From: Clusia tigrina
Lineage: Eukaryota; Arthropoda; Insecta; Diptera; Clusiidae
Assembly: GCA_920105625.2 (NCBI GenBank)
Contig: OV050030.1
Span: 409,277,034 to 409,341,033 of the forward strand
Direction: 5' to 3'
DNA: 64,000 bases
Each line of letters begins with the position of its first letter. The stretch's first letter is position 1. The notes beneath the pieces are model-generated. The model was not told the origin of the DNA and made no database searches. It saw nothing but the letters and a program-made list of their open reading frames with translations. Position numbers and translations under genes: made by a program. Below, in pieces: positions 59,408-64,000 of the stretch.

Positions 59408-61400
59408 CCAGAAGTTATTTGTTGAACTAGCCAATTCATTCATTTTACTTTGCTTTGAAAAGAGAACGACAAAGGAGCCCTGCTATCGCGGCGATCAAGG
59501 GCCCACACATTGTTAAATGCGGCCCTGGGTGCATACGAGTACATAGTTAGCATAAATGATTTAGACATAAAAAATCGATTTCAGCTTTTAAGTAAGCATT
59601 AAAATACGAATTATAAATGGGAAATAGATATTGATTTATGACGATACGCCACCTGACTTATAAGAACACCCCAAGAACTTTTTACATAATTTATTTCAAG
59701 TATTTTGAATGTAAAAATTTGCATAAAAACCGAATTTAAAAAACATAAAAAAGCGACTTATAAATTGATTTAAAATGTTTAATTAATCGGTGCAATACAA
59801 AAAGGTTGCCTATAATAGCTGAACCCATGTTCCAAGAATTGAGTTGCGAATTTTTTAACCGAACGAACATTTCAATTGACAAAATTGTGACATATTTTTA
59901 TTCGTTTTAAATTGAAATTAATTTATTTCGAAACATTTTTTCAATGTTTTTCTCCCAATCACTTCTCTGCGAGTTCGTGTCTTCAGTCTTTTGTATGGCT
60001 GCTCTCGTTTTTAATGCATTTTTAAGTGAGTTGTTAAATAACAATTTTCACGGCTCATGCAACAACCTGCAGCAAAGTAGAAACGGCTGCCATTGACCTT
60101 AAACTACTGATCATTATCGTGCTCCACAACATCAGCAACAATAACACCAACAACAGCTCAGTCATGTTCAGCTCGCGTCACTGACCAAATCCGGCGGTGT
60201 TACTATCAAGAGGCCTACAAATGCGTGGCAGGCGGGTTGGCTTCGCGTGCTTGATTGATTGTGTAAAGCGTCAAAATAAATAGAAAAAATATATATAAAA
60301 ATGTATTTGAAGACATGAAACGCAACTGCTAATTCTGTCAGCGCGGGCATACTCAGGTTTGTGGCGCAACAACGGTGGACAAGCGCGCTTTTCCTTATCT
60401 TGGCTTTTATGCTAATTTGTGAAGTGTGCGCTGGGGCGCTGGAGTGGTCTTGCCCAAAATAATCCGAACGTGGTACCAGGCCGCACATTTTACAAAGCTG
60501 TGCTATTCTATTCTTTGTTTTCCCTTTTTTTTTGTATTTTTGTTTGTCACTTTGAAGTGCTTTGATTGGCAACATTTTTTGAATTCATCTTAAAATGCGG
60601 AAATAAAAACAAAAAAGTGTCGAACAAAAATACAAATTAATTTCAAACATATTTCTTTTAACGAAAATCGAGAATGCCATTTTTAAATGCAAATGTTGTA
60701 GAAAAAGGTCAGTTCATAGGTGCAACTTCACAGCAGGAGGAAGAACGCAGATCATTTGTTTTATGCCGGAGCTTAGGCCTACGAAGTCGGAGTGGCAACT
60801 GGTCATTTGCAGATTTCTTCTCTAGTCTGTTGACTGTTTTTTGCGTCTCTCTATAAGGTTGCAGTGGGAATAACTCCTTTAAATATGGCTACCAGTGAGC
60901 AAGTGATTAAGTGAGTGAGTAAGGTGATGACCAAATATTCGTGTAAAGGCGAAAAGTTCTGTGAACAGAACATTACTATCTTTGTCGCAAATATGATTCA
61001 TTTTGTTGGCAGATCCCACGCGGTCAAGTTGCGGTTCAACTTATTTTTATAGGCTTTTGTAATACCCACAATTTTACCCACCAATTGGATTCAACATTGC
61101 AGAAAATTATTAATCGTTAAGTTTATAAGGAAATGTCTAAAAGTGTATTGGCAGTCTATAAATAGTTTATAGTCATTTAATAATTATATTATAATGCTTT
61201 ATAATCACGCTGAGTTCAGCTTGAGTCAAGCCATTTTGGCTATGAAAGTTTGGCAGTATAGTTTTATCAACGTAATAAATGAAATACAAGAATATTATTT
61301 AGAAAAAAAAACGTTTGCTCGAAGATACTTGTAATAAAAATAATATGTGGATAGTTTTAGAATACATCGGTAATTTATATGTCGGACATTAAATTTCATT
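59408..61400. other. Intergenic DNA, no supported gene
   Basis: A 135-codon - frame at 60575-60168 shows no motif and looks compositional. AT-rich otherwise. Confidence 0.4.
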
Positions 61401-62475
61401 ACAAGAAAATAAATTTCAATGAAACAAACTCAGAAAGTGTCGGAATTATAAGTTATTATAAATATGATAAAGGTCAGTCATCAATGATCAGAGATGATCT
61501 TGTTCTTGAAGAAGTTAAGATTCGACATAAACTCAGAAAGTGTTGGAATAATAGACTATAATATTAAATTTTAGTGATTAATTATCAGAGATGATATTGT
61601 TCATGAAGAAGCTTTGATTCAACAGAGTCTCAGAAAGCGATGGAATTATAGACTAATATATTAATTATTAATGATTAATTATCAGAGATGATATTGTTCA
61701 TGAAGAAGCTCTGATTCAACAGAAAGTGTTGGAATTATAGACTATAATTTTACATTTACTTCAAGAACTTCTGATTCAACAGAGTCTCAGAAAGTATTGG
61801 AATTATGACCATAACTTTAAATTTCAGTCATTAATAATCAGAGATAGTATCATTCCTCAAGAAGCTCTGATTCAAAGAAAGGTTTAGAGGCATATTACAA
61901 TTTAAATCGAGCTCTTATTAAAATTAAATAAGTGATTGATCCTAAGATTGATTAAGTTATTGATGATTGTTAAGCTGGACAAATTTCTCAGTTCATCTGC
62001 GCTCTCTCCTTTTGAATTCCAACTATAAACTATTCTGATTAAACTGGCCAATTGCAGGCCGGATTGAAATTGATTGACAAAGCCAGATTGAGTTGATTGT
62101 TAAGAGAAGCTTGGAATTCTAATTTTACATTTACGTGATGAATTATCGGAGATGATATTGATCTTCAAGAAGTTTTGATACAACAGAGTCTCAGAAAGTG
62201 TTGGAATTAAAGTATATAACTATAAATTTCAAACATTAATAATCAGAGATGATATTGTTCTTGAAGAAGCTCTGATTCGACATAAACTCAGAGTGTTGGA
62301 ACAATAGAAAATAACTCAATATTTTAGTGTTTAATTATCAGAAATAATATCATTCTTTAAGAAGCGTTGATTCAATAGAAAGTTATAGACTATAAAAGTA
62401 TATTTTAGTGGGTCATTATCAGATATGATATTGCATTTGAAGAAAGTAAGATTCGGATGATATTGTTCATCAGGA
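61401..62475. repeat. Degenerate array, about 95-bp units
   Basis: ATCAGAGATGATATTGTTC recurs near 61488, 61582, 61681, 61839, 62147, 62241, 62336 and 62420, each followed by GAAGAAGCTCTGATTCAACA and CAGAAAGTGTTGGAATTATA blocks. Most gaps are 84-99 bases, and one gap is interrupted by unrelated sequence. Confidence 0.85.
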
Positions 62476-62619
62476 AGTGAAGATTCGAAATAAACAATTT
62501 AATAGTTGAGGAACTAGTCATTGGGAAAGCAGTTTGGATATTTGATAGAATAAATACACGACTGATAAAAGGAATTGAATAAATTATAACAAAATAACTA
62601 ATAAAAAGTTCATAAATTT

Positions 62620-62815
62620 CATGACAAAATCTTGTAGGAGCCTTCTTGGAATAGTTGAAGACAAAAATATTGAATCAATATCATAAATCATTTCTTTGGA
62701 AGTGTGTGATATCATAATATTGTAAGAGCCTCCTTGGAGAAAAGTTGAAGGAAAAAAAAGTATTGAATGAATATCATAAAACATTTCTTGATGGAAGTAT
62801 CTGATATCCCACTAA
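62620..62815. repeat. Two-copy degenerate repeat
   Basis: TTGTA(G/A)GAGCC(T/C)-TTGGA and TATTGAAT(C/G)AATATCATAAA occur twice (near 62631 and 62720). Confidence 0.65.
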
Positions 62816-63074
62816 GAATTTATGATATCTAACTAAGAAATTAAACAAAAATTATATCTGACAACTTTTGATTTAGAATGGTCAAGAACTTTCTAATCAA
62901 TGGTAATATTTGTGCCAAGTGAAACATAAAATGGTCAAATAAGAAACACACCAGCACATTCCTGTGACATAATAATGGAATCGATATTTGACTTCAATTG
63001 ACAACGTGAATGTTAAAAAAAATATAAAAACAATTCCATAAGAATCGAAAGATGCAATAAAGGAGCAAATTAAG

Positions 63075-63290
63075 GATATATTATTATTATATTATTATTA
63101 TTATTATATCTTACACCATAATTAATTATGACTGCAAGGGGGTGGGGAATGAAGTCCTAGCTACTGAGACTTTCGACTCGAAGAGAAAAAGGTTTTTAAG
63201 AAAGAAGCATTTAGAACAAGCCCGGGGCAGGATTTGCACCTACGACCCTCTGAGTGTGAGTCCAGCATGCTTACGTGTCGTCTTATAATG
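63075..63290 (-). mobile_element. tRNA-derived SINE, copy D (- strand)
   Basis: On the - strand it shows the degraded A box, GTAAGCATGCTGGACTCACA, the B-box region (GTGCAAATCC), the GGGCTTG block, CTTCGAGTCGAAAG and CATAATTAATTATGGTGTAA, then an (ATA)n tail that appears as TTATTATTA on +. The head is more eroded than in copies A and C; a target duplication is not clear. Confidence 0.88.
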
Positions 63291-63368
63291 AATCCTTCTA
63301 CGCAATTTGGTATTAGCAGAATGAACTAGAATTGCCTGTTGTAAGCCATATATATATACGGGTATATA

Positions 63369-63370
<2 letters not shown>

Positions 63371-63432
<62 letters not shown>
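63371..63432. repeat. (TA)n microsatellite, about 31 repeats
   Basis: Uninterrupted TA dinucleotides. The Tyr/Ile-rich - strand ORF over it is an artefact. Confidence 0.97.
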
Positions 63433-63436
<4 letters not shown>

Positions 63437-64000
63437 TCAAAATAATGCAAGAACACCCTATCCTCTCTTCAATTGGAGAATATATCTTAGATATGAGCAA
63501 GATCCCTCTTCTTGATTCCTCCAAAATATATGAATTCCTGTCGAAAATTAACCTGACAGAAGATTTATAGATGAGACTATCCTCATCTTTCAGATAAATA
63601 GGAGCATCACAATAGATCTTTCAGGTCGCAGTGTATAACACCCTTAACTATTTCTATCTATCTATCCTCTCGTCATGTCTATGGATATATTAAAAACAAT
63701 TCGATAAGAATATAAAGGTCATTAGAAGGTCATTAGAGATAAGTCATTTCACATGATCACAAATCATTACAAGCAGATAATTGCACAAAACTTCTCCAGT
63801 CCTCCTTCACTTCTACATAAAATAACTAGAGTTGTCGCTCCCTCCGACTGATATTGTGACGAAATAGCATTTTCAGCATTCATAAATAACCACAATTTCA
63901 GTCATTCCTAAATCAAACGCAGAGGTACTCGTACAGTAAATCGAATTGCTTCTCAGTTTCAGGTCAATGGAGCAAATCACACACAAATTACTTTATAATT

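Noticed and set aside
58538..59430. Several Ser/Leu/Phe-rich ORFs of 110-136 codons
   Set aside because: They are direct translations of the TCTCTC-rich tract in all three frames; no promoter, no motif.
61401..62475. Regularly spaced repeats resembling a CRISPR array
   Set aside because: Units are contiguous and degenerate with no repeat-spacer pattern, and the DNA is animal.
63240..63524. - strand 94-codon ORF with an alternating Tyr/Ile run
   Set aside because: Translation of the (TA)n microsatellite plus the SINE head.

Overview
The window reads as nuclear DNA of a higher fly (Diptera, outside Drosophila; a tephritid or related acalyptrate is my guess). It is AT-rich, with short GT-AG introns, abundant microsatellites and many transposon remnants. 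Two conserved genes are recognisable: Jun-related antigen (Jra, the fly c-Jun) on the + strand at 1969-3023, and staufen (stau) on the - strand, with coding exons from 28631 down to 10496. All intron phases agree in both models (302 aa and 1150 aa). A candidate noncoding first exon of stau lies at 32776-32419.

Layout. 1-4100: Jra, with a CRE/ATF palindrome in its leader and, right after its stop codon, a 180-codon acidic reading frame in the same frame. 4100-9230: AT-rich DNA with two copies of an inverted-repeat element (6423-7020) and a tandem array (7092-7425). 9234-9510: possible exon of a small membrane protein. 9790-32776: stau, whose introns hold antisense and sense LINE fragments, a SINE inserted in a LINE, and a deleted irritans-type mariner inserted in a jockey-like LINE. 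32.8-43.5 kb: mostly non-coding, with a weak spliced-gene candidate (34894-35484), SINE copies, a small terminal-inverted-repeat element and short arrays. 43632-44086: a compact TATA/Inr gene for a small secreted acidic protein. 44.9-64 kb: no convincing gene; a chain of repeat structures. These are a near-perfect 119-bp-arm hairpin running into a 1.7-kb array of ACTAA motifs, a 24-bp minisatellite, a foldback-like element with tandem repeats in its arms, several 60-100 bp degenerate arrays, a 1.1-kb polypyrimidine tract, another SINE and a (TA)n run.

Jra and stau work in separate processes (AP-1 transcription; mRNA localisation by a double-stranded-RNA-binding protein). They are neighbours here, whereas I recall them at separate places on arm 2R in D. 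melanogaster. The observations I most want checked are the in-frame ORF behind the Jra stop, the hairpin plus ACTAA array, the tRNA-derived SINE family with clear target duplications, and the foldback-like element. All calls come from reading the sequence by eye; no searches were run.
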